NCBI RefSeq assembly: GCF_900105245.1
Contig: NZ_FNSZ01000001.1
Span: 5,206,001 to 5,270,000 of the forward strand
Direction of reading: 5' to 3'
From: Streptomyces sp. 1222.5
GTDB taxonomy: Bacteria; Actinomycetota; Actinomycetes; Streptomycetales; Streptomycetaceae
Length of the DNA stretch: 64,000 bases
The notes beneath the pieces were generated by a model. It was not told where the DNA came from, did no database searches, and worked only from the letters and a program-made list of their open reading frames with translations. A program made the position numbers and the translations under genes. Shown here in pieces: positions 9,370-17,162 of the stretch (positions within the stretch are counted from its first letter, which is position 1; every line of letters begins with the position of its first letter).

Positions 9370-11034
9370 TCACCGCAGCAGGCTGGACAGCAGCTTCGCC
9401 GCCTTGCGTACCTTCGGGCGGGCCAGGCGGCGGACCACCGGGCGGACCACGTGGGCCGTCACTCCCACCGGCCGCCAGCGCAGTTGCAGCCGGCCGGGGC
9501 TGCGGCCCTCCGGTTCGGCCGTGACCTCGTGCGGGATCGTGCCGGAGCGGTAGTCGACGCGGGCGGTGCGCGCGGGGAAGTCGAGGGGGGCCAGCAGCAG
9601 ACCCGTGTGGGACAGCCCCTGCTGTTGCAGGCGGACCATCGGGTGGCGCACGCCCTCGAAGCCCTGCAGGGGGATCGGGGCGGCGGCGAGGTCCAGGCGG
9701 ACGGTGCCCTCGAAGACTCCGGGACGCACCGGGTCCAGCCGGAAGGGGACCGTCATCCGGCGCCCGCCGGGAGCCAGCAGCAGGCCGGCACGCTGCGGGC
9801 CGACGGGCAGACGGAGCCCGGGGTCGTACGTACGGACGGCGAGGGTGAGGGACGCGCCCGTGCCCGGGGTCAGCTCGGTGATCTCGTGCCGGAACTGCGC
9901 GCTGGGGAACGGGCGGGTGTCCAGCTCCAGGTCGGACAGGTCCAGTTCACGCCGCGCCTCGGCCGAGTCGGGCACCCGGTCGCCCCAGTACGGGACACCG
10001 GAGTCGTCGGAGGTGGTGTGGCGGGGCGCCACCCCGTGCCCGAGGCCCCGGGCCGCGAGCCGGGCGTCGTCGGTGCGGCCGTCCCGCAGCAGTCGCAGCA
10101 CCACCCGTTCCGGGCGGGGCAGCCGGGCGTACGCGCCGGGGGCCAGGGTGTCCAGGTAGGGGTTCATGATCCCGGTGAAGGAGTCCAGCCACTCATCGTC
10201 CCGGAAGGGCAGGTCGCCCGCGTACATCCGGAAGTCGTGCTTGAGGAACTTGTAGTCCTTGTCCTCCCGCAGCCCCGCGTGCCCGCTGCCGACGAGGAAG
10301 TCGTCGATCAGGCGCTGGACGTGGACGCGGTCGCGGACGTTGGAGATCTTGTGCCGCTGGTTGGAGATGGACGCGGAGTCCGCCGCCGCGAACGGCTCGA
10401 TGTACCAGGTGTACACCGGGTCCGGGATGATCGTGAACGCTTCGGCCAGACAGTACGCCTGCGCCGAGAACAGCTGGTCCTCGTAGTGGATGCCCTCGGG
10501 GAAGCGCAGCTCGTGGCGGTCCAGGAAGGCCCGGGCGTACATCTTGCTCGTGGACAGGTGCTCGAAGAAGAGCCGCGGGTCGGCGTCGATGCCCTCCACG
10601 GTGCGGCGCTCGGCGACCACGTGCGGCATCCACGTGGAGCGGCGCCCGTTGTCCACCCGGACCCGCCGCACCGCGCCCATGGTGAAGTCCACCTCGCGCT
10701 CGCGGTGCGCGGCCAGCAGCAACTCGATCGCGCGGGGCGGGAGTTCGTCGTCGCTGTCGAGGAACATCAAGTACGGAGCCCGGGCGATCTCGATGGCCCG
10801 GTTGCGCGGGGCGCTGCAGCCGCCGCTGTTCTCCGGCAGGCGCAGGTAGCGGATGCGGTGGTCCTGCGCCGCCAGCTCCCGTGCCACGGCGGGCGTGTCG
10901 TCGGTGGAGTGGTCGTCGCTGATGACGATCTCGATGTCGGTGTGCGTCTGCGCCCGCAGGGAGGCGACCGCGCGGGGGAGGCGGGCCGCGTCGTTGTAGA
11001 CGATGACCGTGACGGTGACGTCGGGGCTCGTCAT
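9370..11034 (-). CDS. GT2 family glycosyltransferase with C-terminal accessory domain
   Basis: A 554-residue protein whose first about 230 residues form a GT-A fold: VTVIVYNDAARLP, then ISDDHSTDDTP with the nucleotide-binding acids, then the metal-binding FLDSDDELPP near residue 92. It lacks membrane segments, so it works at the cytoplasmic membrane face on lipid-linked acceptors. The C-terminal 200 residues form a beta-rich region shared with the GT2 at 17163-18773. The ATG overlaps the stop of the upstream gene (ATGA, 4 bases), so the two are translationally coupled. It likely transfers a sugar onto, or builds, the wall glycopolymer exported by the neighbouring ABC system; the donor is unknown. 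Confidence 0.85.
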   Translation of the reverse strand: MTSPDVTVTVIVYNDAARLPRAVASLRAQTHTDIEIVISDDHSTDDTPAVARELAAQDHRIRYLRLPENSGGCSAPRNRAIEIARAPYLMFLDSDDELPPRAIELLLAAHREREVDFTMGAVRRVRVDNGRRSTWMPHVVAERRTVEGIDADPRLFFEHLSTSKMYARAFLDRHELRFPEGIHYEDQLFSAQAYCLAEAFTIIPDPVYTWYIEPFAAADSASISNQRHKISNVRDRVHVQRLIDDFLVGSGHAGLREDKDYKFLKHDFRMYAGDLPFRDDEWLDSFTGIMNPYLDTLAPGAYARLPRPERVVLRLLRDGRTDDARLAARGLGHGVAPRHTTSDDSGVPYWGDRVPDSAEARRELDLSDLELDTRPFPSAQFRHEITELTPGTGASLTLAVRTYDPGLRLPVGPQRAGLLLAPGGRRMTVPFRLDPVRPGVFEGTVRLDLAAAPIPLQGFEGVRHPMVRLQQQGLSHTGLLLAPLDFPARTARVDYRSGTIPHEVTAEPEGRSPGRLQLRWRPVGVTAHVVRPVVRRLARPKVRKAAKLLSSLLR

Positions 11035-13271
11035 GCCGTGGCCTCCTCGGGGGTCGGGGCGGGCGTTCGTTCCTCCAGCGGGAGCACCGGGGGCAGCGCC
11101 TCCTCGGGTTCGCCGAGGAACACCCGCCGTACGACCCGCTCGGCGGCGCGGCCGTCGTCGTACTCGCAGAACCGGCGCCGGAACGTCGCCCGTGCCTTCG
11201 CCGCGCTCTCGTCGCGCCAGGCGCCGGAGGCGAAGATCTCCGTCAGTTCCTCCTGGCTGCGGGCCACCTGGCCGGGGTGTTCGGCCATCAGGTCGAAGTA
11301 GACGCCGCGGGTGGTGCGGTAGGTCTCCCAGTCGTCGGCGTGGATGACGATCGGGCGGTCCAGGTTGGCGTAGTCGAACATGATCGACGAGTAGTCCGTG
11401 ACCAGCGCGTCGGCGGCCAGGCACAGTTCCTCGACCGGGTCGTAGGAGGAGACGTCGATGATCCGGCCGGACCGGCGCAGTCCGGTCAGCGGGGAGGCCG
11501 CGCCGCCGTAGAAGTAGTGGGCGCGGACGAGGAGGACGGTGTTCTCGCCGAGGCGGTCCGCGAGGGCGGCGAGGTCGAGGCGCGGGGTGAACCCGGCCTC
11601 GTAGTCGCGGTGGGTGGGCGCGTAGAGGACGGCCGTCCTGCCCGGGGCGATGCCGAGGCGGGCGCGGGCGGCGCGGACGTCGGCGGCCGTGGCCGTGTAG
11701 AAGACGTCGTTGCGCGGGTAGCCGTGGTCGAGGGAGGTGTACCGGGCCGGGTAGGCGCGCTCCCACATCCGGGTCGAGTGGCTGTTGGCGCTGACGCTGT
11801 AGTCCCACTTGTCGATGCGGCCGAGCAGGGCCGCGAAGTCCAGGCCCTTGGCGGCGGCCGGGTGGTCCATCTGGTCCAGGCCCATGCGCTTGAGCGGGGT
11901 GCCGTGGTGGGTCTGGAGGTGGATCGCGTCGGGGCGTTTGACCACCGCGCCCGGGAAGTTGACGTTGTTCGTCAGGTACTTGGCGCTCGCCATGGTCTCC
12001 CAGTAGCGCCGGGTGCCCGGGACGACGTGGTCCGTGCCGGGCGGCAGCAGGGCCGCGTTGTCCTTGCTCACCACCCACACCCGGCGGATGTGCGGCGCCA
12101 GTTCGGCGAGCTCGGCGGCGATCGCGGCCGGGTTGCAGGCCACCCCGCGGTCCCAGTAGGCGGCGAACACGGCCAGTTCGGGGTCGACGGGCCGGCTCAG
12201 GGCGCGGCGGTACCGGTGGTCGCGGACCTTGGTGCCCACCCGGCGCTTGCGGGAGCGGACGGCCGTGCGGGCGGCGCGGCGGGCGCGGTTGCCGGCCTGG
12301 AACGCGCGGTACCTGGTGTAGGCGCCCTCCTCCAGCAGGGCGTGCCGCACGCCTTCGAGGCCCGGTGGGCGCTGGTGGCCCTCGGGGCGCCAGCGGACCG
12401 CGGCCAGGGAGGCGCGGCGGAAGAACTCCCGGGCCACCGGCTCGGGCAGGTCCTCGCGGGCGAAGGTGCGCACCAGGTCCCGCACCATCAGGTCGTACAG
12501 CACCGCGTGGACGGTACGGCGGTTTCTGGCGAGCGGCAGCAGGGACTCGTAGCGGTCGATGAGCGCGAGCCGGTGCGCGGGGGCGCGCGGCGGCAGGCTC
12601 TCGGGGCGCAGCACGCGGTTCTCGTACGCCACCTGGTTCAGGCAGGCGATCCGGTCGGCGAGCAGCAGGACCGTGTGGGCGGCGAGCGGTTCGTCGTCGG
12701 TGGTGAACCGCGCTTCGTTCGCCCGCCAGAAGTCGGCGCGCAGAACGCGGTTGCCGAGCAGCGGGGCGAGGCGCATCAGGTCGGCGCGTCCGTCCAGGGT
12801 GCGGCTCTCGCGGCCGACGGCGGCGAGGTGGCGGCCGTCGCGGGAGGGCGTGGCGGCGGTCTGCCAGGTGGTGGTGACGTGGTCGAAGAGGAGCACGTCG
12901 ACCGGGGCGGCGGGGGCGTCAGCGGTCCCGGACGTCTCGGGGCCCGCCGCGGCGTCGAGTTCGGCGGCCCGCTCGGCGATCAGACGGGGCGCGCCGGCCG
13001 GCAGGCCGTCCTTGGCGTGCACGAAGTGCAGCCAGCGGCCGGACGCGCGGGCCGCGCCGGCCGCCCGGGCCGCCGCGTCGCCGGTGCCCTCCGGCAGCGG
13101 CACGACGAGCGTCTCGGGGGCGTGGCGTCCGGCCGTCTCCTGCGCCCAGTCGCCGACCGCGGCGACGATCACCTCGGCGTCGGGGAGCGGGTGGGCCTCC
13201 AGTGAGTCGAGCAGTTCGGTCAGATGCCCCTGTGCGTTCGGTCCGTAGACGATCACGCTGAGACGGGGCAT
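11031..13271 (-). CDS. CDP-glycerol glycerophosphotransferase-type protein with degenerate GT2-like N-terminus
   Basis: A 746-residue protein. Residues about 370-715 match the glycerophosphotransferase (TagB/TagF) domain: LQTHHGTPLKRMG with His455-His456, YAPTHRDY at about 550, VRAHYFY at about 583, and TDYSSIMFDYANLDRPIV at 625. Such enzymes add polyol-phosphate units from CDP-polyol to lipid-linked teichoic acid precursors. The N-terminal 220 residues look like a GT-A fold (RLSVIVYG) but lack the acidic motifs: FVHAKDGLP stands where paralogues have FLDSDD. The start MPRLSVIV was chosen by alignment with the paralogues; GAGCCCCAGTG precedes it. It is coupled to the downstream GT2 gene by a 4-base overlap. 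Confidence 0.85.
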   Translation of the reverse strand: MPRLSVIVYGPNAQGHLTELLDSLEAHPLPDAEVIVAAVGDWAQETAGRHAPETLVVPLPEGTGDAAARAAGAARASGRWLHFVHAKDGLPAGAPRLIAERAAELDAAAGPETSGTADAPAAPVDVLLFDHVTTTWQTAATPSRDGRHLAAVGRESRTLDGRADLMRLAPLLGNRVLRADFWRANEARFTTDDEPLAAHTVLLLADRIACLNQVAYENRVLRPESLPPRAPAHRLALIDRYESLLPLARNRRTVHAVLYDLMVRDLVRTFAREDLPEPVAREFFRRASLAAVRWRPEGHQRPPGLEGVRHALLEEGAYTRYRAFQAGNRARRAARTAVRSRKRRVGTKVRDHRYRRALSRPVDPELAVFAAYWDRGVACNPAAIAAELAELAPHIRRVWVVSKDNAALLPPGTDHVVPGTRRYWETMASAKYLTNNVNFPGAVVKRPDAIHLQTHHGTPLKRMGLDQMDHPAAAKGLDFAALLGRIDKWDYSVSANSHSTRMWERAYPARYTSLDHGYPRNDVFYTATAADVRAARARLGIAPGRTAVLYAPTHRDYEAGFTPRLDLAALADRLGENTVLLVRAHYFYGGAASPLTGLRRSGRIIDVSSYDPVEELCLAADALVTDYSSIMFDYANLDRPIVIHADDWETYRTTRGVYFDLMAEHPGQVARSQEELTEIFASGAWRDESAAKARATFRRRFCEYDDGRAAERVVRRVFLGEPEEALPPVLPLEERTPAPTPEEATA

Positions 13272-13311
13272 CACTGGGGCTCCTTCGGCTCGTCGGCTCC
13301 GGACTCCCTTC

Positions 13312-13366
13312 ACAACATACCGTCATTAAGCGTATGAAAGGGAAAACAAGGCCCCAAGTGTGGGCC
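13312..13366. promoter_or_regulatory. AT-rich spacer between ABC ATPase and glycerophosphotransferase genes
   Basis: The 112-base gap contains, on the minus strand, a short hairpin (GGCCC/GGGCC, 13350-13366) followed by a T-rich run, which may partly terminate transcription from the ABC genes. Next to it is an unusually AT-rich stretch with the inverted repeat CATAC-11 nt-GTATG (13316-13336). This is a plausible internal promoter/operator for the two downstream genes, but I cannot name a factor. Confidence 0.35.
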
Positions 13367-13383
13367 GTGCGTGTGAACCGGAC

Positions 13384-14274
13384 TCAGGAAGGAAGAGAGA
13401 CTTTCGGCGCGCCCGGTTGCGGGACCCCCGTCTCGGCGGTGTCCGCCTTCGGCGCGGGCTTCTTGGCGGCCGGCTTCTTCGGGGCGGGCTTCTTGTCGCC
13501 GGTGAAGGCCTCGTACTCCTTCATGACGTCCTCCGTCGGCCCGTCCATGCGCAGCTCGCCGCGCTCCAGCCACAGGACCCGCTCGCAGGTGTCACGGATC
13601 GACTTGTTGTTGTGGCTGACCAGGAAGACCGTGCCCGCGTGCCGGCGCAGTTCGCGGATCCGCGCCTCGGAGCGCTTCTGGAAGGACCGGTCGCCGGTGG
13701 CGAGGGCCTCGTCGATCAGCAGGACGTCGTGGTCCTTGGCGGCGGCGATGGAGAACCGCAGCCGGGCCGCCATGCCGGAGGAGTAGGTGCGCATCGGCAG
13801 GGTGATGAAGTCGCCCTTCTCATTGATCCCGGAGAAGTCGACGATGTCCTGGTAGCGCTCCTTGATCTGCTCCCGGGACATGCCCATCGCGAGACCGCCG
13901 AGGTGGACGTTGCGCTCGCCCGTGAGGTCGTTCATCAGGGCGGCGTTGACGCCGAGCAGGGAGGGCTGGCCGTCGGTGTAGATGTGGCCGTTCTCCACCG
14001 GGAGCAGTCCGGCGACCGCCTTGAGCAGGGTGGACTTGCCGGAACCGTTGGTGCCGATGAGCCCGACGGCCTCGCCCTTGTAGGCGGCGAACGACACCTT
14101 CTTCACCGCGTGCACCCGGCGGACGCCGGACGCCTTCTCGGTCTGCTTGCGGCGCAGCATGCGGTTGAGGGCGGCGGTGGCGGTGCCGCGGCCCGCGCCG
14201 GTGCCGTTGACCCGGTAGACGATGTCGACGTCGTGGGCGACGACGGTGGGGATCTTCTCGGTGTGCTCAGCCAC
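13384..14274 (-). CDS. ABC transporter ATP-binding protein, TagH/Wzt-like glycopolymer exporter
   Basis: This is the ATPase subunit of a polymer exporter. Over 296 residues it shows Walker A (GTNGSGKST), Q-loop region, the modified signature YSSGMAARLRF typical of the TagH/Wzt group, Walker B VLLIDEALATGD and switch VSHN. Before the Walker A there is the long insertion of the TagH class (VYRVNGTGAGRG to KASGVRRVHAV). The last 35 residues are a Lys/Pro/Ala tail with repeated KKPA units, probably disordered; no carbohydrate-binding C-terminal domain of the long Wzt type is present. It overlaps the permease by 8 bases, so the two are translationally coupled. Predicted task: flipping undecaprenyl-linked teichoic-acid-like polymer. 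Confidence 0.92.
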   Translation of the reverse strand: MAEHTEKIPTVVAHDVDIVYRVNGTGAGRGTATAALNRMLRRKQTEKASGVRRVHAVKKVSFAAYKGEAVGLIGTNGSGKSTLLKAVAGLLPVENGHIYTDGQPSLLGVNAALMNDLTGERNVHLGGLAMGMSREQIKERYQDIVDFSGINEKGDFITLPMRTYSSGMAARLRFSIAAAKDHDVLLIDEALATGDRSFQKRSEARIRELRRHAGTVFLVSHNNKSIRDTCERVLWLERGELRMDGPTEDVMKEYEAFTGDKKPAPKKPAAKKPAPKADTAETGVPQPGAPKVSLPS

Positions 14275-15181
14275 GGCCGTACGTCTCCTCAGCCTTCCAG
14301 AAGTAGATGAAGCCGCCGACGCCCGCGAGCAGGGACCAGCCCGTGGCCGCCGCCCACACGTGCGGGGGCAGCTGGTGGGCGTGGAAGCTGTCGATCAGGG
14401 CGAACCGCATCAGGTCGATGTAGACGGCGGCCGGGTTGAGCTGGAGCAGGATGGTGACCACGTGGGGCAGCTCGTCGCCCTTGGTGATCTTGTCGATGCT
14501 CCACATCACCCCGGACACGTACATCCAGGTGCGCAGCACGAAGGGCATCAGCTGGGCGATGTCCGGGGTCCTGGCGCCCATGCGCGCCATGATCATGGAC
14601 ACGCCGGCGTTGAACGTGAACTGCAGGACGAGCACCGGGAGCGCCAGCACCCAGGAGGCGGCGACCGGCACGCCGAAGCAGAGCAGGATGACGACCAGTG
14701 CCGCCATCGAGAACAGCAGCTGCTGGAGCTGCTGGAGCGCGAAGGAGATCGGCAGCGCTGCGCGCGGGAAGTGCAGGGCGCGGACCAGGCCGAGGTTGCC
14801 GGCGATCGCGCGGGTGCCCGCCATGATCGAGCTCTGCGTGAACGTCCAGATGAACACGCCGGTGACCAGGAACGGCACGTAGTCCGGCACGTTGTGCTTG
14901 GTGTTGAGCAGCACGCCGAAGATGAAGTAGTAGACCGCCGCGTTCAGCAGCGGGGTCATGACCTGCCAGACCTGGCCGAGCTTGGCCTGGCTGTACTGCG
15001 CGGTGAGCTTGGCGGTGGAGAACGCGGCGATGAAGTGGCGCCGGGCCCACAGCTGGCGGACGTACTCCGGCAGGGTCGGGCGGGCGCCGCTGACCGACAG
15101 TCCATGCCGGAGCGCGAGCGCCGTGAGGTCGTCGTCGGCGGGGGCCCGGGTGGGGGGCGGTGTGTGGAGTACCTGGCTCAC
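14267..15181 (-). CDS. ABC-2 type permease, TagG/Wzm-like glycopolymer exporter
   Basis: This is the membrane subunit paired with the ATPase at 13384-14274. It has about six hydrophobic helices (NAAVYYFIFGVLL, FSMAALVVILLCFGV, WVLALPVLVLQFTF and others), preceded by the cytoplasmic interface helix LPEYVRQLWARRHFIAAF typical of ABC-2 exporters. I place the start at GTG 15181 (MSQVLHTPPP, 304 residues); the frame stays open further upstream to 15352 but that part overlaps the operator repeats and has poor codon use. The ribosome site is weak. It is divergent from the TetR gene, with tandem operator-like repeats between them. Confidence 0.88.
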   Translation of the reverse strand: MSQVLHTPPPTRAPADDDLTALALRHGLSVSGARPTLPEYVRQLWARRHFIAAFSTAKLTAQYSQAKLGQVWQVMTPLLNAAVYYFIFGVLLNTKHNVPDYVPFLVTGVFIWTFTQSSIMAGTRAIAGNLGLVRALHFPRAALPISFALQQLQQLLFSMAALVVILLCFGVPVAASWVLALPVLVLQFTFNAGVSMIMARMGARTPDIAQLMPFVLRTWMYVSGVMWSIDKITKGDELPHVVTILLQLNPAAVYIDLMRFALIDSFHAHQLPPHVWAAATGWSLLAGVGGFIYFWKAEETYGRG

Positions 15182-15290
15182 ATCCGCTGCTTTCGCTCGG
15201 GGGAGGGGGTGCTGCGCCCGGCCGTCTCCGGGGCTGCCGTGTCCGTGCCCGTCGTCCGGCGTTTCCTTACGGTTCTCTTCATGTTCTCTT

Positions 15291-15368
15291 ACGTCGGGAC
15301 GGGACCGTATCGTCGTGACGCGAGCGTAGGCCCAATGAACGTCGGAACGCAACCGTTTCGTCGTAACG
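15291..15368. promoter_or_regulatory. Two tandem 30-bp operator-like repeats in the TetR/ABC intergenic region
   Basis: Repeat 1 (15291-15320) and repeat 2 (15339-15368) agree at 25 of 30 positions and start 48 bases apart. The shared core is ACGTCGG.ACG..ACCGT.TCGTCGT.ACG. Inside each is an imperfect palindrome: CGGAACG-4 nt-CGTTTCG in repeat 2 and CGGGACG-4 nt-CGTATCG in repeat 1. The second copy ends 17 bases before the TetR start codon. This is the expected layout for autorepression by the TetR protein and control of the divergent exporter genes; the binding itself is inferred. Confidence 0.6.
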
Positions 15369-15384
15369 CCCTATGCTGTTCGGT

Positions 15385-16011
15385 ATGACGACGAACGCCG
15401 ACGAGCCGCCGACGCGTCCACGCCGCCGGGCGCCCGCCGGGGCCGCCGTGCTCCGGGAGGACGTGACCGAGGCCATCCGGGCCGCGGTCTTCGAGGAACT
15501 CGCGGCCGTCGGCTACGCGCGCATGTCCATCGAGGGCATCGCCCGCCGGGCGGGCGTGGGCAAGACGGCGGTGTACCGGCGCTGGCGTTCGAAGCTGCAT
15601 CTGGTGCTGGACGTCGTCTCGGCGATGGCGGTCCTCGGCTTCCCGGTCCCCGACACGGGCTCCCTGGAAGGCGATCTGCGCCTGCTCTACGAGGTCACGT
15701 CCCGCGCCCTGCGCCATCCCGTGGCCTCGCAGATCATCCCCGACCTCCAGGCCGAGGCGGCCCGCAACCCCGAGATCGCCGAGGCCTTCCAGAAGGCCCT
15801 GAGGGACGGCCAGGAGGGCGTGGCCAGCAAGATCGTGGCGGCGGCGGTGGAGCGGGGCGAGGTCCGCGAGGGCATCGACGCCGACCTGACGCTGGACCTG
15901 ATCTCCGGCCCCCTGTACTGGCGCTCGGTGGTGACCCGCGCCCCGAAACTCCCCAAGGGGTACCTGGAGCGGCTGGCCCGCGCCACGGCGGGCGCGCTCA
16001 AGGCGCTGTGA
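15385..16011 (+). CDS. TetR family transcriptional regulator
   Basis: A 208-residue regulator with an N-terminal helix-turn-helix: AAVFEELAAVGYARMSIEGIA, then RRAGVGKTAVYRRWRSKL. The C-terminal helical domain resembles the TetR_C_11/33 type seen in many actinobacterial regulators, with YWRSVVTRAPKLP near its end. ATG 15385 (MTTNADEPP) fits best; ATG 15373 lies inside the operator-proximal region. Being divergent from the TagGH-like exporter and having tandem palindromic repeats in between, it probably represses itself and the exporter. The ligand is unknown; a cell-wall precursor or lipid is a reasonable guess. Confidence 0.88.
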   Translation: MTTNADEPPTRPRRRAPAGAAVLREDVTEAIRAAVFEELAAVGYARMSIEGIARRAGVGKTAVYRRWRSKLHLVLDVVSAMAVLGFPVPDTGSLEGDLRLLYEVTSRALRHPVASQIIPDLQAEAARNPEIAEAFQKALRDGQEGVASKIVAAAVERGEVREGIDADLTLDLISGPLYWRSVVTRAPKLPKGYLERLARATAGALKAL

Positions 16012-16085
16012 CGGTCGCGGCGCCGGGCCGGCGCCGCCGAGCAGCGCGGTCCCCCGGCGCCCGGCCCGTCGCCCCGGAGCGGTCC

Positions 16086-16101
16086 TAGGAGCGCGCTCCT
16101 A
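16086..16101. terminator. Palindrome at the convergent tetR/galE junction
   Basis: TAGGAGCGCGCTCCTA is a perfect 16-base palindrome that includes the galE stop codon (TAG, minus strand, 16099-16101). It lies in a very GC-rich convergent gap and may serve as part of a two-way terminator; no T-tract is present. Confidence 0.35.
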
Positions 16102-17079
16102 CGAGCGCGCCGCCTCCGGGTGGTGCCGCACCCAGCCCTCCCAGGCCGACGCGATCATGTCCTGGACGTCGTACTTGGCCTGCCAGCCCAGTTCCGTCGC
16201 GATCCGGTCGGCGGAGGCGACGACGCGGGCGGGGTCGCCGGGGCGGCGCGGGGTGACGGTCGGGGGACGGTCGTAGCCGGTGACCGCGTTGATGCGGTCG
16301 ATCATCTCCCGCACGGAGACGCCCTCCCCGCGGCCGATGTTCAGGGTCAGGCCGGTGCCGGGGGCGGACCCCAGCGCACGGGCGACGGCGACATGAGCCT
16401 CCGCCAGGTCCACCACATGGATGTAGTCGCGCACGCAGGTGCCGTCCGGCGTCGGGTAGTCGTCGCCGAAGATCCGCGGCGGCGCGCCCTCGGTGAGCTT
16501 CTCGAAGACCATCGGGATCAGGTTGAACACGCCGGTGTCGGCGAGGTCGGGGGCCGCCGCGCCCGCCACGTTGAAGTAGCGCAGCGACGCGGTGGCCAGG
16601 CCCGTAGCCCGGCCCGTGGCGCGGACCAGCCATTCGCCGGCCAGCTTCGTCTCGCCGTAGGGCGACATCGGGTGGCAGGGGGTCTCCTCCGTCACCAGGT
16701 CCACGTCCGGCATGCCGTAGACGGCCGCCGAGGAGGAGAAGAGGAAGGACGGCACCTCCGCCGCCGTCACCGCCTCCAGCAGCACCCGCAGGCCCTCGAC
16801 GTTCTCGCGGTAGTAGTGCAGCGGAAGGTCCACCGACTCGCCGACCTGCTTCTTCGCCGCCAGGTGGACCACCCCGGTGATCCGGTGCTCGGCGAGCGTG
16901 CGGGCCACGAGCCCCGCGTCCAGGGTCGAACCCTCGACCAGGGGCACCTCGGCCGGTACGCGCGCGGCTACGCCCGTGGACAGGTCGTCGTACACGACCG
17001 TGCGCTCACCCGCCTCGGCCATCGCCCGAACGACGTGCGCCCCGATGTAGCCGGCGCCGCCGGTGATCAGCCAGGTCAT
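16099..17079 (-). CDS. galE: UDP-glucose 4-epimerase (extended SDR)
   Basis: The enzyme interconverts UDP-glucose and UDP-galactose (or the N-acetyl forms) with bound NAD. Over 326 residues it shows the Rossmann motif TGGAGYIG, the catalytic serine in FSSSAAVYG (115-117) and Tyr141-x3-Lys145 in SPYGETK. The sugar-nucleotide part has DGTCVRDYIHVVDLA, typical of GalE. It lies among glycosyltransferase genes and far from any galT/galK genes, so it most likely feeds galactose or GalNAc into the wall polymer. A 3' neighbour on the opposite strand encodes TetR; the upstream GT2 gene begins to its right on the same strand, with 83 bases between them. Confidence 0.92.
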   Translation of the reverse strand: MTWLITGGAGYIGAHVVRAMAEAGERTVVYDDLSTGVAARVPAEVPLVEGSTLDAGLVARTLAEHRITGVVHLAAKKQVGESVDLPLHYYRENVEGLRVLLEAVTAAEVPSFLFSSSAAVYGMPDVDLVTEETPCHPMSPYGETKLAGEWLVRATGRATGLATASLRYFNVAGAAAPDLADTGVFNLIPMVFEKLTEGAPPRIFGDDYPTPDGTCVRDYIHVVDLAEAHVAVARALGSAPGTGLTLNIGRGEGVSVREMIDRINAVTGYDRPPTVTPRRPGDPARVVASADRIATELGWQAKYDVQDMIASAWEGWVRHHPEAARS

Positions 17080-17162
17080 TGCGGCCGTCCCCTCGTCCTG
17101 GTCCCGGTCGTCCCGGTCCCGGTCGTCTCGGTCCCCGGTGTCGGACAGGCAGCCGGGGTCTC

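Noticed and set aside
7936..11301. A plus-strand open frame of over 1100 codons across the membrane protein and the glycosyltransferase genes.
   Set aside because: It runs out of frame through one real gene and antisense to two others, and shows only GC-driven composition.
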